Shown here piece after piece: positions 6,088 through 12,198 of a DNA stretch of 12,198 nucleotides. The stretch is from positions 1-12,198 of the forward strand of contig JAFMIS010000032.1 of assembly GCA_017853915.1 (NCBI GenBank), given 5' to 3'. The translations under genes were made by a program, and so were the position numbers. Each line of letters starts with the position of its first letter. Within the stretch, counting starts at the first letter, position 1. Under the pieces are notes generated by a model. The model worked only from the letters and a program-made list of their open reading frames with translations. It had not been told where the DNA came from and did no database searches. This DNA is from a bacterium (GTDB lineage: Bacteria > Bdellovibrionota_C > UBA2361 > OMII01).

Positions 6088-7257
6088 TCAGCTCATTTCA
6101 CTTCCATACAAGCCCCTCCCCTGGGCTACCCCGGAAACTCTGCGGTAGATCTTTTCATACCGCCCCGCGATGGTATCCAGTGAAAAGCGTTCGAGGATTC
6201 TCTGTCGGCTTAGCTCGCCAAGTGATTGACGCTCTGTCACTTTTTTTCTCACCATCGCGACCAAAGCTCCCGCGAGCTCACTCGAAGAACGCGTCGGAAC
6301 AACATACCCCACACCATCAACAAGCTCGCGAGACGCGCCTGTATCTGTAACCACACACGGCACACCACACGACATAGCCTCGGCTATTGCGTTGGGAAAC
6401 CCTTCACCGATTGAGGAGGAGCAGTAGATATCAAGCCCCGGATAGATCTCCTCCGGACTACCGCGCTCCCCCAGAAGCTCGACTCTCGATTCGAGCCCAT
6501 TCTTCTCAATCATACGATGGAGCTCACTAGTGGTGCGCAGCATTCCCCGCCCAACACACACTAATTTCACCCGAGGCTCTTCTTGAGCGACCAATTCAAG
6601 CGCCTCGAAAAGATAGCGGTGCCCTTTCGCGATATTGAAACGCCCCACAATACCCACAACCACATCATCATCGTGGATACCGAGACTCGCTCGAAATTGT
6701 TGACGCACCTTAATCGAGGGCTTAAACCTCTCAACCTCGAACCCGTTTTCAATCATCAATCCACGAGTCGATTTGAATCCAAGATTCTCATGCTGACGAC
6801 GACTATCAGGAGAACAATATATAATCGCGGAAGGCTGTCCTGAGAGGTATGAGCTCGCTCTGATAAGCAAGCGAGTCATGGACCCCAGCTCCCGATAATC
6901 ATCCAGCCCACGCCGAATATTCCACACCACAGGAGACCGTCGCTGCGAGAAGACCTGCGAGCCCAGCAACAGAACATTCGCGTGATACATCCAGCCCTGG
7001 AGGATATCGGGAGAGTGCTCCTCAATAATTCGCCTCAGTCGACCCAGACTTGCCGCGGCATTCCCTATCCCCGAGGTCATTTTGAGCGACTCTACGCATA
7101 TACCCTCTCTCTCAAACCGCTCCACGAGCGGCCCCGGAGAACCAAGATTAACTACTACTTGAGAAAATCCCCGCTGCTGAAGAACTCCGGTAAGACGGAG
7201 CAACATTCGCTGCGCACCATCACCTGAGAGCCCAGTAATACAATGCAACACCTTCAT
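6088..7257 (-). CDS. Family GT4 glycosyltransferase
   Basis: 389 residues, the usual size for a GT-B fold enzyme of CAZy family GT4. N-terminal domain: a beta strand then a glycine loop, CITGLSGDGAQRML (6-19), followed by QGWMYHANVLLLG (87-99), a motif common in GT4 enzymes that act on surface glycans. C-terminal nucleotide-sugar domain: GIVGRFNIAKGHRYL (202-216) with R206 and K211, which bind the donor diphosphate; then EEIYPGLDIYCSSS (269-282); then the EX7E motif E285-GFPNAIA-E293, followed by AMSCGVPCVVTDTGA. It is expected to be a retaining enzyme that transfers a sugar from a nucleotide donor, probably in exopolysaccharide, O-antigen or capsule synthesis at the cytoplasmic membrane face. 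Donor and acceptor are not readable. Start is ATG at 7257, with no clear Shine-Dalgarno. It lies 90 bp downstream of the 125-residue gene on the same strand. No other glycan gene is in view. Confidence 0.9.
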   Translation of the reverse strand: MKVLHCITGLSGDGAQRMLLRLTGVLQQRGFSQVVVNLGSPGPLVERFEREGICVESLKMTSGIGNAAASLGRLRRIIEEHSPDILQGWMYHANVLLLGSQVFSQRRSPVVWNIRRGLDDYRELGSMTRLLIRASSYLSGQPSAIIYCSPDSRRQHENLGFKSTRGLMIENGFEVERFKPSIKVRQQFRASLGIHDDDVVVGIVGRFNIAKGHRYLFEALELVAQEEPRVKLVCVGRGMLRTTSELHRMIEKNGLESRVELLGERGSPEEIYPGLDIYCSSSIGEGFPNAIAEAMSCGVPCVVTDTGASRELVDGVGYVVPTRSSSELAGALVAMVRKKVTERQSLGELSRQRILERFSLDTIAGRYEKIYRRVSGVAQGRGLYGSEMS

Positions 7258-7347
7258 AGAGATAAGGGCTCTACACCACTCACCTCATCGGCGGGAATGA
7301 TTACGATTGGATCACAAAACTACCGTAGTTTGAGAAGCACCCGATGA

Positions 7348-7725
7348 CTACATGAGTTCATCCGACTCGAGATCGCGCTTTACTCGATGCGCGTCTCGCT
7401 CAATCTTATCCACGGCATCGAGGCAATATGCCGTTCGGGTCTCCCCCAAACCATCAGACCCTAGATCATGAGTTAAAATACGCAGAGCTTTGGTAAACGC
7501 CTGGGCCAGGACGATCACTCCATCCAAACTCACCGCCTCTTCGCCCAGCTGATTGATAATAAAGGCTGCGACATGCTCAACTCTCGTCTCGTAGGGCTCC
7601 CACTTTTGAACACCGTGGGCATCGCGTTCAGATGGGCTGCGCTGCATCGCCCGTGCAACCTGGTTATCGATTGCCCTCATAGCCTGTACAAGCCCCTCTT
7701 CAAGTTTACCGAATTGCTCTGCCAT
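7348..7725 (-). CDS. Small helical protein of unknown function
   Basis: 125 residues, no signal peptide or membrane segment. It is almost entirely helix-compatible: EQFGKLEEGLVQAMRAID, VEHVAAFIINQLGEEAV, LDGVIVLAQAFTKALRIL, and a charged C-terminus rich in Asp, Glu, Arg and Lys. I recognise no family; there is one Cys (in AYCLDAVD). The start is well supported: ATG at 7725 is preceded by GGGAGAGG at suitable spacing. It lies between the metallopeptidase gene (181 bp upstream) and the glycosyltransferase gene (90 bp downstream), all on one strand, but the gaps leave a shared transcript unproven. Confidence 0.65.
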   Translation of the reverse strand: MAEQFGKLEEGLVQAMRAIDNQVARAMQRSPSERDAHGVQKWEPYETRVEHVAAFIINQLGEEAVSLDGVIVLAQAFTKALRILTHDLGSDGLGETRTAYCLDAVDKIERDAHRVKRDLESDELM

Positions 7726-7791
7726 GCCCTCTCCCGATAATCATTCCGACCCTCGTCGGCCCTCATCACTATAACCCAGACTTTAGATTAT

Positions 7792-7802
7792 CCCCAGCGG
7801 GG
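7792..7802. other. Short CCCC-AGC-GGGG hairpin in the metallopeptidase 3' region
   Basis: Four G-C pairs around AGC in the 181-bp gap below the metallopeptidase stop. There is no U-tract on the minus strand (GGGGATAATCTAAAG follows). It may be a weak transcription end or chance. Confidence 0.2.
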
Positions 7803-7906
7803 TCTCTCAATATCAGAGGTTCAACGTGAACAAGCCCCGGTACCCCGAACAATTGCTTCTTGGACCCTTGAATCCCGGAGGGGAAGCCCTTCAGCCTCGC
7901 GCCCGC

Positions 7907-9568
7907 CTAAGCGTGCGCCCTGCCGCTGGGCCTACTGGCGCGAACTTGCGGAGGTGCGGTTCGCCCGAGCCAGAGGAAGTTTGAGTAGATCTCTCCCCCC
8001 TCAGTCTCCACATATACATAAACCTTTTTACCCTTAGGCAGGTCCATCTTGACGTAAAACTCAAACGCGCCAGTCGCCGAAGTAACCGATCGCGCCACCT
8101 CCTCTCCGGCCACCAACAATCGAATCCCAACGGATGTTATCGGATTGGATGACGCGGAGAGAAGCTTCCCTGACAACCGAACTACCGGTTGTCGTGAACT
8201 ACCCGCTTTCGCTTTCTTGAGCGTCAACGAGGCGGTGGATATATCAGTATCGTTCGGCGTCGGCTGCGGATTCACTCCCGGTGTTTCATCTGGACGTGGA
8301 GCCATCTCTTCTACGGAGATACATGTGCCATATTTAGAGAGATGTCCGTTGATCTCTACCATACTAGCATCTGAGAATCTTTGCGCTGGAGGGATAGAGA
8401 CGCTCGGATACATCAGTCCCGAGTGATCGGATGTGTCATGGTTTGCGCCGAAATTGTGCCCAACTTCATGCGCAAAGATGCCGGCGTTTGCCGCCTCCAC
8501 ATATGATTGCGTAATACCGTAGGCTAACGTCGGAACAGCACAGACAACCCCAATATACGCGATTCCAATCACCGACCCATCGATATCCTTTCCGGTAAAA
8601 AGGTGCTTTAAATCCACGTCATCAGAAAATGTAGCGGGATTCGACGATAAATTGACAGCATTATCTGGATTGCGAGTGAAGGCTGAAAGGAGTCGACCAG
8701 AATCAGTGGATGTATACGGCGAAACATCCGCATACACATGTTGTTGTACAATTCGAAATCGAATTCCAAGCTGTCGGTTGTACACGGCCTCGGCTGTATT
8801 GATGATACTCGCGATGACCGCGTTGCTGTCGGCGCCATACTTCTGATACCACTCTGGGTCCGCGTCGGTGCTGATCGTCACGACTTTACTAAGAACTGTG
8901 CCGCCGACCTCTCCAACCTCGCCGACCGGAGGTACAACTGGCTGCTCCCCACTATCACTTTCAGCCTGAGCCATCATGGGCGCCTTGCTCTCGCTAACCG
9001 CGGCAGCTCCCACGGCCGAACCACACGCGCCGCGCTTGCCGGCGGAACGGGGAATACTTGAAACGCGCGCGGTAACGACAATCTCGCCGCTCAAGGTCAT
9101 TCTGATAGTGTATACCCGTTGGCGGGATCCTCGTGAACCCGTTGCCCTGCCCGGAAAGATTACTTTCAGCTCGTTGCCAATAATTGAAGCCGCGGTTGGC
9201 ATTACGCGCCGGCCTGAACGACGCCAGCCACCTCCCACCCCCATGCTCCCCTGAAGCAGCACCGGGCTGGAGGGATCGATACGCTCTACTCCATTCCTGC
9301 GAACAGTTGAATTCCAGGTCTTATTTCGTTTTACGTTGAAGTGCGCGTCTATGGAACCAACGCCATAGACTCGTCCGCTCACTCGAACGGTCGGAATATT
9401 TTCGAAGTCTTTCGTTCCTGCGGCGCTCCTCTTGAGCTCGTAGACCCGCTCAAGCCGCACACGCGTGCGGTACGGCGAACGATGTTGGGCAAACGCTGAC
9501 GTGGTCGTCAGCATCAGAACTACAGCGAGGACAGCAAGGAACAACCGGACACACCGACTCCCTCTCAT
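7907..9568 (-). CDS. Secreted reprolysin-like (M12-type) zinc metallopeptidase
   Basis: 553 residues. Sec signal peptide 1-27 (basic RCVR, hydrophobic LFLAVLAVVLML, likely cut after AFA). Residues ~30-190 form a beta-rich propeptide-like region containing a lone Cys in KRGACGSAV, which may act as a cysteine switch (inference). The catalytic domain (about 225-425) has the extended zinc motif HEVGHNFGANHD (H367, E368, H371, H377) and a Met-turn GLMYPS (M386), the signature of adamalysin/reprolysin metzincins. Upstream are the family-typical SVIGIAYIGVVC and YGITQSY segments. A Pro-rich linker (PGVNPQPTPNDTD) leads to a ~90-residue beta-sandwich-like C-terminal domain (LSGKLLSASSNPITSVGI to the YVYVETEGG strand), perhaps for adhesion or substrate binding. 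It should degrade proteins outside the cytoplasm. ATG at 9568 starts the signal peptide, with GGGG nearby. Physiological substrate unknown. Confidence 0.87.
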   Translation of the reverse strand: MRGSRCVRLFLAVLAVVLMLTTTSAFAQHRSPYRTRVRLERVYELKRSAAGTKDFENIPTVRVSGRVYGVGSIDAHFNVKRNKTWNSTVRRNGVERIDPSSPVLLQGSMGVGGGWRRSGRRVMPTAASIIGNELKVIFPGRATGSRGSRQRVYTIRMTLSGEIVVTARVSSIPRSAGKRGACGSAVGAAAVSESKAPMMAQAESDSGEQPVVPPVGEVGEVGGTVLSKVVTISTDADPEWYQKYGADSNAVIASIINTAEAVYNRQLGIRFRIVQQHVYADVSPYTSTDSGRLLSAFTRNPDNAVNLSSNPATFSDDVDLKHLFTGKDIDGSVIGIAYIGVVCAVPTLAYGITQSYVEAANAGIFAHEVGHNFGANHDTSDHSGLMYPSVSIPPAQRFSDASMVEINGHLSKYGTCISVEEMAPRPDETPGVNPQPTPNDTDISTASLTLKKAKAGSSRQPVVRLSGKLLSASSNPITSVGIRLLVAGEEVARSVTSATGAFEFYVKMDLPKGKKVYVYVETEGGEIYSNFLWLGRTAPPQVRASRPSGRAHA

Positions 9569-9994
9569 ACAACCCCACTAAAACTTGGAAGCAACCTCCG
9601 CTTCCCACAAACCGAAACGCTAGAGCGTTCTCTCTTACGATGCGCCAGCGAGCGTTAGGTCGCATTTTTTCGGAAACTTTCAGCGCAGGGCGACGCGAAT
9701 TTTATGGCGTCACAAAAATCAAACGAGCTTCGATCTGAGTAGAGCCAAAATTCAGAGAGATATCGGGGGGAAAAGCTCAACTTTGATTTTTTTTGAATCC
9801 TTTTCATCTCTCACGGCGTCCCCCATCGGATCTCCCGAACCGCTTGAGCATGTCAGCGTGTAAGACAACCCCTTGTGTTCAGACCATGGAACCGCTTACA
9901 AGGATGGTGTGGGGAGACTTGGAGTGAGGACGGCGTATCAGCAAGAAGTGGTGGGGGTAACACCTTATTTTCGCGCCTCAGCTGTGGGTTTCTG
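9569..9994. other. Divergent intergenic region between metallopeptidase and mltA
   Basis: About 426 bases if mltA starts at 9995. On the metallopeptidase side there are two hairpins (9587-9605 and 9616-9629). The middle (9700-9870) is AT-richer, with a run of eight T after AAAGCTCAACTTTGA (about 9775-9795), which could be a weak stem plus U-tract on the plus strand. On the mltA side, 9875-9994 is open in the mltA frame from a GTG but has no Shine-Dalgarno and looks like leader. GGTG (9950-9953) and CACC (9961-9964) could form a small stem before TTATTTT. Confidence 0.4.
9587..9605 (-). promoter_or_regulatory. Leader hairpin presenting GGAGG in its loop
   Basis: On the minus strand GGAAGC pairs with GCTTCC (six base pairs), and the 7-nt loop is GGAGGTT. 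The loop carries a perfect Shine-Dalgarno core but lies about 25 nt upstream of the metallopeptidase ATG, too far for normal initiation there. A second stem, AACGCT-AG-AGCGTT (9616-9629), stands just upstream. Together they could be a structured 5' leader with a standby ribosome site; the role is inference. Confidence 0.35.
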
Positions 9995-11266
9995 ATGCTC
10001 AACACAATCCTTTCTCTCGCAACACAATCTTTCCCCTCTCAGTTCAGCGGCCGCTCGAGTGCGGCACCACCAACCAGTAAGTCCTTTTGTAAGGTCACCA
10101 CACCCTGGCTCCTTGCGGTCATATGTGCTCTGTCAAGCTGCACTCGCCCCCTCGCGACGGGGTCGACCATGGCGTTTCGAGAAACTCAAGCTCCCCCACT
10201 CTCTGATGACCTCAATCTGGATGGACTTCGCGAGGCGATCGAGATGCAGGCAGAGGTCCTCCATCGCACTCCGAATACCGTTATGCAGTTTGGTCCCGTA
10301 ACGACAACCCGCGGGGAGTATGGCCACGCGCTTAAGGATTTAACATCTGTTCTCGTGAGCCCCATCTCAACACACGAAAAGCTTACGTACCTTAATGACC
10401 ACTTTCGATTCTTTGAGTTCTATGGGGGCGATTCGTGGGGAGAGATTCTGCTGACCAGTTATTTTGAGCCGACCCTTCGAGGAAGCTTAAGGCCAACTCG
10501 CGCCCTCACCACTCCTCTCTACAAAAAGCCCGATGACCTCTTAACAATCCCCCTTCGCTCCTTCTCGGAGCGCTTCAAGGATGAAAAGCCCCTCAAAGGC
10601 CGGATACACAAGGACACCCTGGTGCCATATTACTCACGAGCCGACATCGATGGGCGAGGGGCGCTTCGAGGCAGGAATCTCGAATTGGTATGGGTTGATC
10701 CGATCGACGCCTTCTTTCTTCATATACAGGGCTCCGGAACCGTGCAACTCATGGATGGAAGTGAGATGCACCTCACATACGCCGATAAAAATGGACAGCG
10801 GTATGAACCGATCGGCAAATACCTCAAAGCTCAACTCGCACCCCAAAAAGTGACCATGCAGCGAATCGAAACAGCCCTGCGCGCCATGCCCACTCAGGAG
10901 CGCGATCAACTGCTCTTTAAGAATCCAAGCTATGTATTCTTCAACCGCTCTCACCAACGCGCCCTGACATCACTCGGCGTCCCTGCCACTCCAGGGCGAA
11001 CGATCGCTGTCGATCCTACATTCGCCCCGAAGGGAGCCTTGGCGATTCTAACATTCGATAAACCAATATTCTCGGGCAATCACTCCGGCGAGGACGAACC
11101 TGTTGGAGTGGAGCGCGTCTCACGACTCGTTGTGGATCAGGATACAGGCGGCGCCATCACAGGCACTAACCGAGTAGATCTCTTCTGGGGTCGGGGCGAT
11201 GAGGCGAAACAGTACGCGGGTATTATTCAGAGCTCCGCGCGAATTCTCTATTTAGTTCCGCGATAA
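9995..11266 (+). CDS. mltA: MltA-type membrane-bound lytic murein transglycosylase
   Basis: 423 residues from ATG 9995 (463 if a GTG at 9875 is used). MltA cleaves peptidoglycan glycan strands between MurNAc and GlcNAc, leaving 1,6-anhydro ends, and is usually anchored to the outer membrane as a lipoprotein. Seen: a lipoprotein signal with hydrophobic WLLAVICAL and canonical lipobox L-S-S-C (Cys49 from ATG 9995); the MltA barrel domain with GEILLTSYFEPTLRGS, an ADIDGRG motif and FFLHIQGSG; and a C-terminal 3D domain with VDPTFAPKGALA, DQDTGGAI and NRVDLFWGRG, whose aspartates include the expected catalytic Asp. The start is uncertain: the n-region before the hydrophobic core is unusually long (about 37 residues), no good Shine-Dalgarno precedes 9995, and a 20-bp imperfect tandem repeat (10000-10039) lies within it. 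It is convergent with the BamE-like gene. Confidence 0.9.
   Translation: MLNTILSLATQSFPSQFSGRSSAAPPTSKSFCKVTTPWLLAVICALSSCTRPLATGSTMAFRETQAPPLSDDLNLDGLREAIEMQAEVLHRTPNTVMQFGPVTTTRGEYGHALKDLTSVLVSPISTHEKLTYLNDHFRFFEFYGGDSWGEILLTSYFEPTLRGSLRPTRALTTPLYKKPDDLLTIPLRSFSERFKDEKPLKGRIHKDTLVPYYSRADIDGRGALRGRNLELVWVDPIDAFFLHIQGSGTVQLMDGSEMHLTYADKNGQRYEPIGKYLKAQLAPQKVTMQRIETALRAMPTQERDQLLFKNPSYVFFNRSHQRALTSLGVPATPGRTIAVDPTFAPKGALAILTFDKPIFSGNHSGEDEPVGVERVSRLVVDQDTGGAITGTNRVDLFWGRGDEAKQYAGIIQSSARILYLVPR
10000..10039 (+). repeat. 20-bp imperfect tandem repeat at the mltA 5' end
   Basis: 10000-10019 and 10020-10039 both begin CAACACAATC and match at 16 of 20 positions. The period is not a multiple of three, so a duplication inside coding sequence would have shifted the frame. 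Confidence 0.6.
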
Positions 11267-11300
11267 GAACACAGGCTCCCCTGAGGGCCGCCCTTGACGA

Positions 11301-11816
11301 TTACTCTTCTTCATCGATTACATCAGGCTCTGGAGCGATGCCGGGGACGACTCCTCGTCCATTCTGTATAGCTGGATTCTGAATCACAGGGGGAACTACC
11401 TGCGGCGCTGGAACCTGAGGCTGCTCCACATATGGCACATCTGGTCCCGACGGAACTTCCTTGGCGATATCACGAACCAAGTCACGTGTTTCACGCGCGA
11501 ACTCAGCCGATGCAGGAGTTGCCGCAGCAGCCTGCTCAGCTTTCTCTCGTTCAGCTCGCTGGAGCTCCTTTGGAGGTAGCCATGACCTCACTTTCCCATC
11601 TTTGAAAACAACCCGAGCTCCCTGAGGGTAATACCAGACAACCTCTCGCTTAATCCCTTTCTCCACTTTTTCGGTGGGCTCTCCCCAGGCACCAACCACC
11701 TCACCAATCGAAGAGCCTGCGGTTAATTTACGGGTTAAGTCTCCAGCTACAGTAACGTTGGAACTAAACGCCCAGAGGATCGTCACAAGTAGTGCGCTGG
11801 ATATCGTCTTCTTCAT
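11301..11816 (-). CDS. Exported protein with a BamE/SmpA-like domain and Pro-rich acidic tail
   Basis: 171 residues from ATG 11816, which is preceded by GGAGAG (complement of 11823-11828) six bases upstream; longer frames run into the GC-rich repeats and are rejected. Signal peptide 1-24 (MKKTISSALLVTILWAF, cleavage near TVA or VAG; no lipobox Cys). Residues ~28-82 have the SmpA/OmlA (BamE-like) pattern: LTAGSSIGEVVGAWGEPTE, then a KREVVWYYPQGARVVFKDGKVRSW strand pair (abbreviated), where the G.P, the aromatic strand and the FKDGKV turn are typical. A charged, Ala-rich helix follows, then a Pro/Val/Gln-rich stretch and an acidic end DVIDEEE. BamE-like folds occur in envelope assembly factors, but many are uncharacterised, so I do not claim it is BamE itself. 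It is preceded by the tandem palindromic modules, about 130 bases upstream of its start. Confidence 0.65.
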   Translation of the reverse strand: MKKTISSALLVTILWAFSSNVTVAGDLTRKLTAGSSIGEVVGAWGEPTEKVEKGIKREVVWYYPQGARVVFKDGKVRSWLPPKELQRAEREKAEQAAAATPASAEFARETRDLVRDIAKEVPSGPDVPYVEQPQVPAPQVVPPVIQNPAIQNGRGVVPGIAPEPDVIDEEE

Positions 11817-11948
11817 ATCTTTCTCTCCGTATATCTCTGAGACACTAGCACAAGCCTCTCCAAGCGAGAACCTAGAACTAGTTTCAAAAATATCTTTTGC
11901 CGCGACCGCCGGGTGCAACACAAACCGCAAATTGCGCGGGCAAACGCG

Positions 11949-12059
11949 ACATCTCGGCGCCCGACCCGGGCGCCCTCCAAAAATATTAGGTGTCTCGACG
12001 CGGCGCTGCTCACGACAACGACCTTGGAGGGCGGCCGGTCCGGCCGCCGGGTGCAACGC
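11949..12059. repeat. Palindromic module, copy 1 (REP/BIME-like inverted pair)
   Basis: Plus-strand order: ACATCTC; hairpin 1 GGCGCCC-GACCC-GGGCGCC (11956-11974); CTCCAA (11975-11980); a 43-nt linker (11981-12023) starting AAATATTAGG; TTGGAG (12024-12029); hairpin 2 GGCGGCCGG-T-CCGGCCGCC (12030-12048); tail GGGTGCAACGC. CTCCAA and TTGGAG are complementary, so the whole module can fold as a three-stem structure. Read on the minus strand, hairpin 1 is also preceded by TTGGAG; the two halves therefore are inverted relatives that share TTGGAGGGCG. This matches the architecture of bacterial interspersed mosaic elements (two REP units in opposite orientation), but the family assignment is inference. 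Confidence 0.75.
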
Positions 12060-12087
12060 GCACCAGAAATGTCCTCAGGTAATCGCC

Positions 12088-12198
12088 ACATCTCGGCGCC
12101 CGACCCGGGCGCCCTCCAAAAATATTAGGTGTCTCGACGCGGCGCTGCTCACGACAACGACCTTGGAGGGCGGCCGGTCCGGCCGCCGGGTGCAACGC
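12088..12198. repeat. Palindromic module, copy 2
   Basis: Identical to copy 1 over all 111 bases (offset 139). Hairpin 1 is at 12095-12113, CTCCAA at 12114-12119, TTGGAG at 12163-12168 and hairpin 2 at 12169-12187. The window ends at the same base where copy 1's alignable sequence ends (12059), so what follows is unknown. Confidence 0.75.

Larger units (their letters stand above)
11817..12198. other. Gene-free upstream region filled by a palindromic repeat array
   Basis: 382 bases to the window edge. The first ~90 bases are the promoter-proximal leader of the BamE-like gene and contain no clear promoter hexamers. The rest (11906-12198) is the repeat array. Long minus-strand frames through it are translations of GC-rich palindromes: the 139-bp period is not divisible by three and the frame changes between copies. 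Confidence 0.6.
11906..12198. repeat. Array of 111-bp palindromic modules with dissimilar spacers
   Basis: Order: module-end remnant CCGCCGGGTGCAAC (11906-11919), spacer 11920-11948 (29 bp), full module 11949-12059, spacer 12060-12087 (28 bp), full module 12088-12198 at the window edge. The two full modules are identical at every base; period is 139. If the spacers are aligned from the shared GTGCAAC end onward (29 and 30 nt), about 16 positions match, mainly at the edges (for example CGC just before ACATCTC). The break between complete identity and poor similarity is sharp. The array is truncated by the end of the window. Confidence 0.9.

Noticed and set aside
10047..10059. NotI and XhoI sites (GCGGCCGC overlapping CTCGAG), resembling a cloning-vector polylinker
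   Set aside because: The match is short, it lies in an open mltA frame, and flanking sequence on both sides is not vector-like. Probably chance, although it falls in the odd N-terminal region.
11267..11300. Bidirectional terminator between mltA and the BamE-like gene
   Set aside because: Only three or four contiguous pairs can be formed and no T-run is present on either strand.
11817..12195. Long minus-strand frames through the repeats, including an N-terminal extension of the BamE-like protein
   Set aside because: The ATG at 11816 has a good Shine-Dalgarno and starts a signal peptide. The upstream translation is of palindromic DNA whose 139-bp period changes frame between copies.
11906..12198. 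CRISPR array, because repeats alternate with ~29-bp dissimilar spacers
   Set aside because: The repeat is 111 bp with two large hairpins, only two full copies are visible, and no cas gene is present. CRISPR repeats are far shorter.
11906..12198. Integron attC sites, because GC-rich palindromes end in GTGCAAC
   Set aside because: The core sites do not fit RYYYAAC / GTTRRRY (a G stands at a required Y), there are no cassette ORFs between copies, and no integrase is in view.

Overview
The window looks like a chromosomal segment of a Gram-negative bacterium. An outer-membrane beta-barrel, an MltA-type lytic transglycosylase with a lipobox, and several Sec signal peptides all point to an outer membrane. 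The set of families (TlyA, a glycine-rich single-RRM protein, an HDOD-like protein, a reprolysin-like metallopeptidase) would fit a deltaproteobacterial or related lineage, but that placement is inference. I see no rRNA, tRNA, phage gene, intact transposase or CRISPR array.

Layout from left to right. Minus strand: an outer-membrane barrel with a CxxC motif and a His-rich loop (178-1230), then tlyA (1288-2037). Next comes a gene-poor stretch (2038-3885) holding one unrecognised minus-strand gene (2457-2927), a perfect 14-bp hairpin at its 3' end, and several short repeat-like remnants. An HDOD-like protein with degenerate HD residues lies on the plus strand (3886-5358). It converges on an RNA-binding RRM protein (5421-5753, minus), and a strong stem-loop separates the two. 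Then follow three minus-strand genes in transcription order: a secreted M12-like zinc metallopeptidase (9568-7907), a small helical unknown (7725-7348) and a GT4 glycosyltransferase (7257-6088). mltA is on the plus strand (9995-11266) and converges on a small exported BamE/SmpA-like protein (11816-11301, minus).

The genes are mostly housekeeping or envelope functions (rRNA methylation, peptidoglycan turnover, glycan synthesis, secretion) and do not form one pathway.

The most unusual structure is at the right edge, just upstream of the BamE-like gene. A 111-bp GC-rich module occurs twice with 100% identity (11949-12059 and 12088-12198). A remnant of the module end precedes it at 11906-11919. 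The modules are separated by roughly 29-bp segments that are largely dissimilar. Each module holds two hairpins in opposite orientation, both headed by the same 10-nt sequence TTGGAGGGCG. This resembles a REP/BIME-type composite palindromic element. The window ends exactly where the two copies stop being comparable, so the array may continue.
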